From the NCBI GenBank assembly GCA_030248195.1, contig JASAND010023020.1:26503-90502 (forward strand): 64,000 nt of DNA, in the 5' to 3' direction. The position numbers and the translations under genes were made by a program. Positions 12,401 through 23,875 of this stretch are shown here, piece by piece. Under the pieces are notes generated by a model, which was not told the origin of the DNA, ran no database searches, and saw only the letters and a program-made list of their open reading frames with translations. This DNA is from Trissonchulus latispiculum (taxonomy: Eukaryota > Nematoda > Enoplea > Enoplida > Ironidae). The first letter of the stretch is position 1, and each line of letters opens with the position of its first letter.

Positions 12401-15400
12401 CTGAGACTGAGGCGGGATGGCTACAGCGTTCCAACGAAAACTACTGCTGTTTAAGTTGTGCTACACAGAAAAAAATTGACACTAGCTATATTTAAGACTA
12501 TCTAAAAATTATAGGTACATAGGTTTCTCTGTGCTTAACAATCGGGCTGTGAGGCGCCTAATAGGTCGAGGAATACGAATTCAGCTGATTTACGAAGTCT
12601 AACTTGCCTAACCTTTAGAAATCCTTCTTAATCGTCCTTACGGTCACCAAAAAAGCCTAGGTAGAAGAAAGACAGAGATCAAACACTACGTAGACACAAC
12701 AATGATGTTAACAACTTAACAGGAGTTGAGAAGAAGCTAACCCTTTCTCTTTTATTCACGCAATATATAAGCAACGGCGCTGTGAGCAAAATAAGCTAAC
12801 TTCCCAAATTCGTTGTAATTTCATATATTTTACCTTTGAGGCAGGTTGAAGCTAGTGTAGCTATAACAGCTAATCAGCTTGAAGAGAACTCAAACTCGAA
12901 CTATCCCAATATCTAGCAAGTACTGCAAGGTTCGGCGGAGAGTCATGCAATTTCGATTCCACAAACGGGGAACATCTTTGCATTGTGGGCGAGTAGATCT
13001 ATGGTCATGCAAGATTAGTAAAACAGAATCCTAAAGCGGATTACGCTTAATCTTAATAATAGAACTGGTGGCTATAATCTGGCTGGCTACCTACTAGTCC
13101 CCTAAATAGTGCTGGTCACAATTTTCGCTCAGCAACTGAAACTAAATCGAAACTGATACAGCTATAGTGAGCTGACATTGAAACTAAGCTGCCCAAATGG
13201 ACCCACTAACATCTTCTGTTGGCAGGTTACGGACTTGGCGTCTACCTACTGATCATTAAAAGCGGGAAAGTAGCAATTAGCGTAGGAAGGAACAGCTGAG
13301 CTGACAGCCTATTTAAAGCTAAAAAGTCTCCGGATTGCTCAGAATAGCAGGAAAAAAAGGGCTGGAAAAGTTTAACTGATTAGGGATCAAAAAAGCTCCC
13401 TACAGGGTGTCAGTGTCATGCAAATTTGAGTCGGCCAAGCCTGAAAGTGTCAACAGACGGATGAAGTTTATTGTCACTTCTAATGAATAAAACACTTCTT
13501 TTCAGAGCTTTCATGGACTATTCTTCCACTCATCTCTACAGAGCCGAGTAAAGATTAGGGGGAAAAGTTGACTACATGCATACAGATGCCTATATTTGAG
13601 GAGGTTCTTCTGTTGCCATAGTCAACTTCACATTTAGCACGGACAAAACCAATGCACAGGACAGGAACTACACATACTCATAGAGTTGATTTATCACTGG
13701 AACAAAAAGTTTTATGTTATAGCGCCTTAGGTACATAGGTATGCAATTTTTCCTCACTACTTAATCACTCAGACTGGGCAGGTACATGTTATTTCAGGAC
13801 TAGCTGGGATGGATGCGTTGGTTTTCTTCCCTTCCCTTAAACAAGAAAACTGTCTGCGAGTTTGTTGCCAGAGATTACCTTCAGAATAAATCCCAGTTTA
13901 CTAAACCGTAAGCTAACCAGTGGTTTTCCATGTCTGTGACTGCAGAAATTTACAACCATCAAATTCCTGTTAAATAAGGGCGTGTCTACTTCAACAACAG
14001 TGACTTGAATCCAAGCGATTACACAACCTTCCTAAATTGGGCAAGTGATTGAGATTATCCACAGTTGTTTTTATTCAACTATGGCGGATCAGGTACATCA
14101 CGCCCCCCCCCCCACTGCTTATGTGAAGTAACCAGAATCTAATTTTCTGTCGATTGATAACAAATCATTTTCGCTAGGTATCAGTTAAAATTTTGAAAGC
14201 AAGAAAGCGTTAACAGAATGCAATGAATCTAAGCTGACTGCTAGCTAGCTAGCTACTGTACAACTGAACCACTGAACTGCTACTATCAAGAGCGCAGACA
14301 TGATCTATGTTATCAGAACCACAACTATGCTCTGTTGCTCGGCTGACCCAATGCGCAAATTAGACCCATCACTTCAAAGAAGGTTATGTTTTACGTTTCA
14401 AAGCTCGCCACTTACTGACACTCAAAAAAGGGGAAAATCGGACTGACGAAGAAAAGGAAACGTTGAGCATCCAATGGACGGCGGAGATGAGTTGGAAGTG
14501 TTAAGAATAAAAAAGGATTAGAAATAGGGAGGAAATAAAGTTACGTTCGACGGGTAGTCTCAAGAAAGTATGTAGAAAACAGGGCACCAAGAATTCGATT
14601 CCGCCGCACGGTTCAAAGGTACATACACTAAGAACTAACCAAAAGGTAAACTCATAGTTACAAGTTGAAGGAGTGTTTCGCAATCACAAATTGCTATGAA
14701 ATGAATCATGCACTCAATCGATCGAGAGGCAAAATAGGATTCTTTAAATGAAGTGTTGCCTTTACGATAGTTAAAGAGAAAATGGTTGAAAATGGTTATT
14801 TTTAAGTTATGACGAAATTGATCGCAAAGACCCACTATATTTCACAATTATATATTTTCGCATCCGAAAATACATTAAAAATACCAGACGCTCTAGTGAA
14901 ACCTAACGGTACATCAACACGGTTTTGGAGAGGAATTTGCTAAGTAACAAAATAATTTTTTCGAAGAAGAATTTAGAAACTTGCAAAATAACCCGTAAAA
15001 ATACTTCTGAAGGGGAGGTAAATTACGGCTACCGCTTCTGATTACACCAGACAGGGCCTATTTAATCTGAAAATATTCTGTAGCCTACTCAGTTTGCGAG
15101 GTGTTGTGGAAGAAAACTGGAGCTTAAGCATTAATACAACGTAAATTCAAACTAAGCGAACGAAACATTAACTATTGATTTAAATATTTTGACACATCGG
15201 TTGTAAACTGCGATTCAAAGAATAACAACTGTGAAAATATACTCCAAAAATTAAAAATAATGTTTCGTCATTGTTTAATGTCTGTAAAGTGTAAAGTGTG
15301 TAGTGTAAAGTGAGACACAGGACTGCGGGGCTGTTATCCGATAGGTAACTCTTTTACTACAAGTCCACTTGATACCATTCTTATCTTTCCTTTTGGATTG

Positions 15401-15759
15401 TGTCTCACCCAGCCAAACGCAGTCTCGCTGAAGTATGTACAAAGAAAGTCTTATGGTAGTTGAGTGCGACTATTTTGCGCCTTACAACACGCATATATTT
15501 CCTTATCATAACATTAGCACTGAGTAATCCTTGATTTCGTTCACATACCCACATGTTAAGCAAAACACGTTTTTCTTGTCTCCGTTTTCGGATGAAAATT
15601 AATTCAAGTACGATCATTGATACACCAGCGTAATAAAATTACCTGTATATAAGCTTAAAGAGGATTATTTACCTCAGAAACGTCCACCTCCGCTTGCAAA
15701 GGTGGAACACAAAAATCCAATTTTGAACGAGCTTTGTCCGTCACATCGGAACGTTTCAT
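6365..15759 (-). CDS. Gene B: unidentified small gene, first three exons
   Basis: Three phase-0 exons with good splice borders chain into one reading frame of 84 residues: 15759-15673, 6861-6751 and 6418-6365 in transcription order. The start is well defined: ATG at 15759-15757, an in-frame TGA 27 bases upstream, and no acceptor AG between them. The product begins MKRSDVTDK. It then has an acidic, leucine-rich segment (LELEKENYFLRSQL) that looks like an amphipathic or coiled-coil helix, then a basic and Ser/Thr-rich segment. No signal peptide or membrane segment is visible. I do not recognise the protein. Further exons must lie to the left, inside or beyond the window, because exon 3 ends in a donor and no stop was found. 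The first intron is about 8.8 kb and carries a hAT MITE and another MITE. Confidence 0.55.
6751..6861 (-). CDS. Gene B exon 2
   Basis: 111 nt, phase 0 to 0. Acceptor TTTTATAG, donor GTAAGC. Encodes 37 residues including GYYLELEKENYFLRSQL, which has the hydrophobic spacing of an amphipathic helix. This is the most convincing exon of the gene. Confidence 0.65.
6862..8095. other. Gene B intron 1, part
   Basis: AT-rich sequence with short ATA runs near 7800. No exon or mobile element that I can support. Confidence 0.45.
8096..8505. mobile_element. hAT-type MITE with GAGCC arrays
   Basis: A 410-bp element with terminal inverted repeats TAGAGATGAG / CTCATCTCTA. It is flanked by a perfect 8-bp target duplication TAGGACAC (8088-8095 and 8506-8513). 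Both ends carry short arrays of GAGCC / GGCTC; the right side repeats a longer GCGAGCCGAGCCGACTTCAT unit. No transposase frame. TIR sequence and 8-bp duplication are typical of the hAT superfamily. Confidence 0.85.
8719..8823. repeat. TATA-rich microsatellite
   Basis: Compound run of TA dinucleotides broken by TG, TGT and ATTG. Confidence 0.9.
8824..11359. other. Gene B intron 1, part, with a dispersed repeat
   Basis: The segment at about 10116-10320 is a diverged relative of 16140-16330. They share wording such as TTTGACCTCAACGTAGGTCGAAA versus TTTGAACTCAGCGTAGTCGAAA, and a following CCAAATTTT..TTTGGT block. A G/C-run segment lies at 9985-10062. No supported exon. Confidence 0.45.
11360..12095. 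mobile_element. MITE rich in TTAACTCGGTGTTAA motifs
   Basis: About 735 bp. Both ends carry several copies of GTTAACTCGGTGTTAACC, itself partly palindromic: at 11370-11485 on the left and 11943-12085 on the right, with a reversed copy near 11850. TTGCACCAA-like motifs occur in both ends in opposite orientation. No protein frame. The exact ends are uncertain because terminal motifs are repeated and no target duplication was found. Confidence 0.55.
12096..15672. other. Gene B intron 1, remainder
   Basis: No exon pair or clear transposon. Contains a C-run at about 14102-14113, a short CTAG run near 14240 and a few TGTAAAG copies near 15285. Otherwise unremarkable. Confidence 0.4.
15673..15759 (-). 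CDS. Gene B exon 1 with start codon
   Basis: 87 nt from ATG to the donor GAG|GTAAAT, 29 residues. An in-frame TGA lies 27 nt upstream and no acceptor AG separates it from the ATG. This supports a first coding exon rather than an internal one. Confidence 0.5.
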
Positions 15760-18700
15760 CAGCGTATAAATCAAGCATGAATATCACAAAGGCCCGGAAA
15801 TAATGCGCTCTCAGAAATCACATAATGAAACTCCAGATTAAATGGTATAATTAACCGCACACAAAATGCAAAGATCAAAAATGTTTAATGACAAAATTAA
15901 TCAGAATCTTAAATTTTTAAGGAGTTGATGATGGCCATAATTTTTTCTAATTAACTGCGCACTGTCGATAGCATAGAACATGTAATAAAATTCACGTACT
16001 ACAAGCAAAGATATAGAAACACAGATTGGCAAATACACAAGGGGTACACAATACGGGTCTTGTGCTTGTCTCGATTATCCCCACCACTCAAAATGCTGAA
16101 GACTTGACCAAATAAGCTAAAATTTGTAATTATTTGGACAGAAAATTATTCAGTTTCAGTTTCCCTTGGTTCCCCTTAGAAATCGAAAGTCAAATTTCAC
16201 GAAATCGAAAAATTTTGGGATATTTGAACTCAGCGTAGTCGAAAACATTCCCATACCAAATTTTAGCTCATTTGGTCAAGCTTTAAGGATTTTGAGTGGT
16301 GGGGAATCGAGACAAGACCCCACAAGGTACTTTTCCAAATAAGTTGTTTTTACAAAAAGGCTTCTGATACAAAAAGATTGTGGGTTCGATCCCCACCTCA
16401 GGCCCAAATTTTTCGGGTCGGAGGTGCTTTAGTGACATCCTTCTTTCTTTCGTTTATAATCTTATTATTCTGAAGGCTGTAAGGTGGAGTGCTACACAAT
16501 ACACATATGAGTTACACCATACCTATGTACTTGTGCTTGGCTTGGAGTCTGGCGAGCGGGGGTTCGTGGGGGAGTGCAGCCTCTCCTCAGACAAAGAGGT
16601 CATCTCCTCGTCCCAAAATCCTAGTTTGGCAAAATAACCAACTTTTCGGAGGCCTTCACCCTCCTCCCCCAAATTTCATCTCCTGTACACGTCTGGTCAC
16701 ATTCCTCACAACACTCCACAATGTCGATATCTTTCAATCAATCAATGTAAGTTAAAAAGAACGAATCAGCAGTTTTCAGACACCGTCGCCTGCTCCTGTT
16801 AACTAATCAGGAAACGACTAAAGGCAGCACAAAAAAAGAACCGAAGTGAAACTGTAGTAAATGCAACACTGATACAATCATGAAATAGTTCAGCTTAGAT
16901 ATAGGTCTGTAGACTCTGCGATATTAAAATGGCTGGCTATTTCCACAAACCGTAATTACATAAGTGCTCACTCGTCTACCTGTGATTTTTCTGACAAAGA
17001 AAAAGGCAGAGTCAACTAAGGCTTTGACTTTTGTTGTAGGTTCTTACAATGATAAACTCTAATTGAATGCCTATCTGGGCGTACTAAATCTCTTCTCTAA
17101 TCAGGGAAAGCTTAACTGCAGCCGTAGTTAGGCAGGAATTAATTTATTTCATAGAAAAACAAAGCAACAAACAGCTAGAACTGGTGATGGTCAGCTCAGT
17201 TTGCTCTGCATTGTAGTTTGTTGTAATAATTAATACTTAAAAAGTTATCACAGAGGGAACTTTCAATTGGAAACACTTCAGGAAAAATGCAAAAAATACG
17301 AAAACGAAGAAGTCTTCATAAAGGCCAATCGTGCCTGAACAATCTTTCAGCCGTTAGAAATTCCCATCGAATTAAAAAAATTTCATAACTCCAATTACTT
17401 GACTCATTAAGTCTGGTTCAGGTCATTTCAGTTTTTGCCTTAAACCGAACAGTGGAAAGATTTGTTTTCTTGTAAAGTCCAAAAAATATGCCCCTAAGTA
17501 TCCAAACATTTCAGCCTCAACCAGTTGCTATAGGTACCTGAGCTTCGAAAGCCCTGAAGTCTCCTTCTCTGGTCTTTCAAAATATCCTGTTTAACAGTTT
17601 CAGACATGTAAAAGACCTTTTATTACCAGCCAATGAAAAATAATCCAACAAAAATATTTACATTTTTGCTGGGAAATGTGAGTATGAATGGGCTTCGGAT
17701 GAGGTCAGAGGAAATAGCAGGATTATGCGTCTAGTATTGGGGGAAGATATAAGCTGCAGACACTGAAATTATATGGTTCTTAAGCCAAGATAAATTGGAC
17801 GACGGATAAGCATCAATCTTAGGTGGCCCTTATAGAATAAGTAGAAGATATCTGCAAGGAGAGTTTGATAACTTTTGCCTCAGATTTCCAGCTACTAGAA
17901 AAAAAGAGGAGGGAACTATAGGACAAGCCGGAGAAATTTGAACAATGATTCTATATTTCAGTATCAGTTCTAGGGGTGCATTTTCCTGTTTTAGACTTCT
18001 GTGAAGAGAAAAGAACAGCAGAAATGAAGAAGGAGGCGCCTCCAAAAAATTCCGAAAATCCTGCTAAAATTCTTCAAAGAAAACAGAATCACCTCTTGGG
18101 AGATTTCAAAGTCGAATACATAACACCTCACCTCGGCCTTTAGCCTTTGGGGAGTTTCACTAGGAGAAGGTTCTAGGTAGGTTTCTTTTCCTTCATAGCG
18201 CTAGGATAGAACCTTGCAGAATAGAAGAAGACGAAGAAACGCTACATAGGTGGTTTATCCTCGTACTCATAGTAAAACCCAAAACATTTCCATTGCCCTA
18301 ACATATGCAGGAGGCTAAGTTGGTTCATTCTCCGGTCTTCTTCTATATGAAGGGATATGTTTAAGTTTTCCACACGCTTGCTTGCACATCATGTTTTATG
18401 CAGAGAGGCACCAGATAAAAAGAAGGAAAGCCAGATTCTCTATACTCTATACTCAGCTCCTTTTTATATGGTTCTTTTAGGCCGTCAGAATTAGCAACGC
18501 TTTGATAAAATAAACAGAGAGTGCCACAAAACCGGAAAGGGAATGGAAATACCTCTATAAAGAGGAACGACGGAATAGGCTACTGGCTGGACTAGCTGAT
18601 AGGACTTTGAATGCTATAGGTCTGCAGTTTCAGTTATTTATGCTTTTTAGGTGGGTAATAATTAATCAACGTTTCACCAGCTTATTCTAGTCTACCCATC

Positions 18701-20482
18701 AAGCTATGAAAAAAGTTCTAACGTTTCATTCAGTTCAGAGCTATACTTTGACAGCAAAAAGTTTCCTTCTTTTTCACAGATCACACTTTCTTTCATAACA
18801 CCCTCCTTGAAGTCATGTATCATCACTCATACAACAGTCATACATCATAAAGTTAACCGAAGAAAAGACATAAGTGCAGAAGTATCCCCGGCATTAAGGC
18901 AGAGGTGACCAAAATGGGAATTCTCGAAACATCATTAATTGGTGTCAGCTTTTTCGATAATGCTGTACTAAACATATGCATCGGCAAAAAGGTCACTGAT
19001 CCTTAACAGGTACCTAAAATCTCGCCCTATAGCTCCTGTCCGGTACGATTTTCACTTCTCGGGACTCCTAGCATACTTGAAATTTTAAATTACATTAAAT
19101 TTAAATTAAATTAAATTAAATAGTAAAGACTCGAGATTTCTTTATTACTTTTACATCCTGACGACTGTGAAGTAATGGTAAAATTCACTCTTGTATTAAC
19201 ACCTAACGCTATAACGTTGTGGGAACAGAACACAAACTGCTTTCAAAATTTTGCCAAATGTTCTGTCTCCACAAAATAATTTTAAGAATTTCAGAATTGT
19301 TAATTTCGACCTGGTTTAAAATCAAAACGCCTGTTTCGGCCGTTTTCCAGCACATGACATGACAACGTAGACAGATTTCGTTCAAATTGTACGAACAATT
19401 TTCTAATTTTCAACTACACAGTTTAAGTTTGCTCAATGCACTCTATGCGTTGGGATATGGTTACTCTCACAATGTGCTGCATCCCAAAATTCCCTCTGTG
19501 TAAACAATTAGCTGCATTCACTAAATGGAAAACCATTTTTACCAATACAATCGATAATGATGGGTGTTATTGTGAACGTCGTTTTTCTTTGGTCTTTGCA
19601 GTTACAGGCAGATTCTGTACAAAACACAGGAAGCATTTTTAGATATGTGTGTAAGAAGGAAAAATTATCACGAAAATCGAAAAGTTAAAAAATTTCAGAC
19701 TTTGGAAGTTTATGAGTCTCAGTTGGCATCTTAGTAGAATATGAAATCATTTGGATCACCCAAGGTCCAGCAGCACTCTGTTTGAGGGGGGATATTGTAG
19801 AAAAGATCCTTTTTTGAACTTTGTGTTGGTAGAGATGATACCTACACATTTTTACAATTAACAACACATTGCCATTAAAATGTTGTGGGCTACCTTTGTA
19901 ACTTATCACCAACTGCCTGGATCCGTGGAGAAGTCAAAATACAGCCATAGCAGACGTAAAAGGAGAACGAACGCATCACTGGGATAACCTGTGAATGAGA
20001 GCATGAGGCATGTGTGGAACGAACCTGTGACATTTTGTCAAGTTTCTCTCAGCTTTGAAAAAGTAAATTTTGGTCTGTTTGCTTATTCTTTCTGAAAAAT
20101 TCGTTTGAGAGCCGAGACAAGCCAATATGCGCTGTAAAAGTTCAGCTTTCCGACAAAACTTAAAACTGTCTGATATTATTATTGCTTTAATCAGAAAAGC
20201 GCGTCGGCGTTTTTAGCGTACCTTTACCAGTTACAGTAATTTTATTAACTTAGTTTTGGAGACAAAAGATTTAAATTTTGGGGATAAGTTCAGCCCAGGC
20301 TCCTATGTATAAGAAACTAGTACATACCCAACCCGACATTCTTTTTACGGCGTATACAATATACAAATTTCCACGTATAACCAAAATGGCAGCCAATAAG
20401 TCAAAATTATTATGCAGTACGGAAAGCACTAAACATAGACTACATAGATTAGTAGCAAGAGTGCATAATTGCACTATTATTA
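15760..20482. other. Intergenic, nothing coding recognised
   Basis: Between the start of gene B and the SLMAP 3' end. Contains the dispersed repeat copy at 16140-16330, a tRNA-like T-arm at about 16376-16406 (GGTTCGATCC flanked by pairing GTGGG / CCCAC) without the 5' half of a tRNA, and a TTAAA-rich run at 19085-19122. No exon chain found. Confidence 0.4.
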
Positions 20483-21155
20483 AGAAGAAGAGTAAGCCAC
20501 TAGAGGGCTTCTCTTCACTGCATTGCGTAACGGTGCTCCGACCACAATAAGCGAATGTTCCCCCGTTTGGGGGGGGGTCGACCAAATCGACATCGCATAC
20601 CCCCCTCCGTTTGGTGGGGGGGGGGGGTAGCCAAAAAGAGGTCCCCGTTTGGTGGGGGGGGTAGCCAACAGCCAATCAGATTGCAGAAACCCCCCCTCCG
20701 TTTGGTGGGGGGGTAGAGCAGAGGATTACGGTAGTTTTTGTTCTATTTGAAAAAGGGTCCCCGTTTGGGGGGGGGTCGCTCAAGCCGGCTAAGTTTCGCT
20801 CATTCTGATGGGCTGTTGGCCACCCCCCCCCCCCAAACGGGGACCACTTTTTGAGACCCCCCCAAACGGGGACCCCTTTTGCATACCCCCCCACCAAACG
20901 GGGACCTCTTGTGTCGACCCCCCCCCCAAACGGGGACCCTTTTTCAAAAACCAGAATCAGCCTGCCTACCCCCCCACCAAACGGGGAGGGGGTTTCTGCA
21001 ATCTGATTGGCTGTTGCCTACCCCCCCACCAAACGGGGAGGGGGTATGATTTGGCTACCCCCCCCCCCCAAACGGGGGAACATTCGCGTATTGTGGTCGG
21101 AGCACCGTTACGCAATTCCAAGAAGAGGAGCCCTCTAGTGGCTTACTCTTCTTCT
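20483..21155. mobile_element. Foldback element with C/G-run arrays
   Basis: A 673-bp inverted repeat with arms of about 95-100 bp that are nearly identical: 20483-20577 against 21061-21155. They share AAGCCACTAGAGGGC and GGTGCTCCGACCACAAT. Inside the arms are arrays of a short unit with the core CCAAACGGGGACC preceded by a run of 6-12 C (G-run on the left half). The left half reads G-rich and the right half C-rich, so the whole insert can pair. Several tracts of four G runs could form G-quadruplexes. No transposase. Confidence 0.8.
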
Positions 21156-21782
21156 AATATATAGAAGAAAATCATGGACTCTTGTTAGTAGTGCATCCTA
21201 TGTTATGCGCCTATATTGTCTGCGTATGGATAGGCAGGTTGGTAGGTCTGGTTCATAATGTTAACAGAAACAAATTTGAGGAAGTGGGGGGCGATTGGAC
21301 TAGGGAAGATTAGAACTGCAAAAACAATTTTTGGGAGCATCAGAAACTCAAAAGCTAAACTAAACTAAAAGTAACGAACTGTGATAAGTAGGAAATGGCA
21401 ATCGTGCATGACAAATAACTTGAAGCCAAACCAACAAAATAAGCCTCGATAAAGAAAACACGAAACCAATAAAGGTTATCCTTTCCTTAGGGGTTCGGTT
21501 AAATATGTAATAAGCGAAAGCTGTATTTACTGGTGAAATGAATGATTGATACGGGATAAAGAGAGATCAAGTTTCCAAGGGTATTTAAAAAGTAATGATA
21601 CATACATACTCAACTTTCTTTTTCACGAAGTGAAGATTTCTTATTAGATTAACACAGGTACACACACCCTACTAACTAATGTCCTTAAAACAGGCAGCCT
21701 TTATTATTTCTACAGAATTATAGATCTATCCAATTACCCCAATTTCATTTTAAAATTACAGCCACTGTCATATTTTAGTGGA
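21156..21782. other. Intergenic, nothing recognised
   Basis: No exon, RNA gene or repeat that I can support. Confidence 0.45.
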
Positions 21783-21823
21783 AAGAAAGATTCTTTCTTT
21801 CTTTCATTTCTTTCTTTTTCTTT

Positions 21824-21907
<84 letters not shown>

Positions 21908-21909
21908 TC
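21783..21909. repeat. (CTTT)n microsatellite
   Basis: About 127 bases of CTTT units with two small interruptions near the left end. The long Lys/Glu/Arg frame on the minus strand is produced by the repeat. Confidence 0.95.
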
Positions 21910-22145
21910 GTTCCTTGAAGAAAGAAGAGGGGCCAAGCGACAAAGTTTCTTGATATAAAGGTCAGTCCAGGCATTTGATTGACATTTGTTTTGGAAACCT
22001 TGGGTCTAATACACAGGACTTGTGTGTGAGTATATGCGTGCGTACCATAGTGGAAGAAGCCAAGTTTACGTCAAAGTCTGTGTTAAACAAAAGGAGCATA
22101 TCAAATATCACAACATTGGTGCTAGGGTAAATTCAAATTATTGGG

Positions 22146-22208
<63 letters not shown>

Positions 22209-22236
22209 TTTCTTTTCTTTCTTTCTTTCTTTCTTT
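22146..22236. repeat. (CTTT)n microsatellite, second
   Basis: About 90 bases of CTTT units, interrupted by TTTTCTTTT, 240 bp from the first tract and in the same orientation. Confidence 0.95.
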
Positions 22237-22449
22237 AAAATTTCTTTTTCTTTGCACTCAAATATGACAGTAGCTGTACCTACATTTTCCCAAAATCTTA
22301 ACCATTAGAATAACTATTAGGTATTTGCTGTGCGGCTGCCAACGGTCACAAATAATTACCAAGCATCATATAAATTTGATAATACTTCATAATTGATTGC
22401 CTGGAATAGTCAATTCGTGCTAATTTTGTTCCATAACACAAGCAATACC

Positions 22450-22620
22450 TCACCGACATGACAGTCGAGAATGCGTTCAACTTACAATCCGATGGACTGT
22501 GGTTCGAATCCCATCGACACACAGCTTCTAAATTCTACTTGGACAAGGGACTATGCACAAACCGGTTTACCATAGGCTGTGGCAAACCCAGCTAACAATC
22601 CTTTACTGGTCGTTAAGCCC
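22450..22620 (+). repeat. tRNA-derived SINE-like repeat
   Basis: The first 75 bases resemble the 3' two thirds of a tRNA: an anticodon-arm-like CAACTTACAATCC and a box B GGTTCGAATCC (22501-22511) inside a pairing T-arm. The following part (GGTTTACCATAGGC..CCCAGCTA..TTTA.TGGTC) is repeated at about 49285-49345 without the tRNA head, as expected for a dispersed SINE. There is no proper box A, so it is unlikely to be a working tRNA gene. The region 22600-23085 also contains an inverted repeat around AAGCCCGGT / ACCGGGCTT that may belong to the same or another element. Confidence 0.45.
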
Positions 22621-23132
22621 GGTCCCGGAGTCTCTGTCATTATGTCCTTGTCTCTCAGACTCTGCCCTGCCTTTTGTCTCGAAGTTGATAGAGGCAAGAC
22701 GTTCGTACTTAAAGGACAAAAGGACAGAGACTCGGTCATGTGACAAATAATTCAAATCCTATTGGTCACTGGGTTTAATCAAAAACGAACAAAAATTTTC
22801 CGAATATATTTTTGGTGTTGTACTGTTAACAGCTAAAGCTTTAGTCGAAAACTGGCTTTAAATTTGGTTATAAGTGCAATTATTTTAAAATATCCAATTT
22901 AATCGCGTGACCGCATTCGATATTCTGATTGGCTGTCGCTTACGGACTGGCAGAAAAGTTGAGCATTATTCTACTTCGCTAAGCACAGCTAATGGACAAA
23001 AAGACAGACAAAGACATGTATGGTTGCACCGGAAGAGACCTAGGGAGACAAGTAAGAACCGGGCTTTAGTCAGTAAAGCCGCTAGTCAGTCACCACTTTG
23101 GTGGGAACGTAACAAGAAACTCTGGTTTGGTA

Positions 23133-23875
23133 CACTTACGCAGAATCCACTAACGCAGAAGATTTCAAAACTCAAAATTCCACTAACGCAGAATGACCTT
23201 TAGCAAATCTGAGGTTTCCACTTACGCAGAAATTAGGACCGAGAGTATGTAGCTGGAGTACTATCTATTTTGCAACGAGTATTTTTTAATTTACATTACG
23301 ATCGAAGTGGAATTCGTGTAAAGTTAAACATAAGCACCTTCAGTCGAAATTTACATTTATAATTTCAAATTAGTGGAATGTGATCTTACACCCTGGCAGG
23401 CTGAGTCTCACTTTGCAACAGACCACCTTCTTTTTTTGCTCTTTTAATTACTGTTCCCACTTTGCACTAATTTTCCCACTTTGCAACTATAGATAAAATT
23501 TGACAAAAAAGAATAATAACGTTACAGGAACTGCTCATTGTTACTGCTTAGAGAGATTCATTTTTAATTTTGTTTTCAAATCCCGAACACTTTTAAACAT
23601 GCTTTTCAGGGAAATTTATCGAAATTGATTATTTTGTAATGTTTCATATTGTAAGAATTAAAAATTTAAATCCTAAATCAAATTCCGATTTGCACTGCAT
23701 AAAAATGAAGAAAATGCTATGCGTTAAAAATATAGAAGTTAACATAGGAATTAAAGGTGTTTCTGCGTTAGTGGAAAAGCCAGATTTGTTCTTTCTGCGT
23801 AAGTGGAAACTTGAGTTTTGACATTGACATTAAACCGAGAACAATGGTTCTGCGTTAGTGGATTCTGCGTAAGTG
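23133..23875. mobile_element. MITE with repeated CACTTACGCAGAA motifs
   Basis: A 743-bp element with perfect 28-bp terminal inverted repeats (23133-23160 and 23848-23875). Each TIR is made of CACTTACGCAGAA followed by CACTAACGCAGAA. Further copies of both variants lie inside each end in mirror order (23193-23232 and 23760-23812). No coding capacity for a transposase. No clear target duplication, so the superfamily is not assigned. Confidence 0.8.

Noticed and set aside
16376..16406. Possible tRNA gene (GGTTCGATCC with paired arm)
   Set aside because: Only the T-arm is present; no pairing 5' acceptor strand, D-arm or box A found upstream at the right distance.
21734..21943. Lys/Glu/Arg-rich 69-codon frame
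   Set aside because: Translation of the (CTTT)n microsatellite complement.
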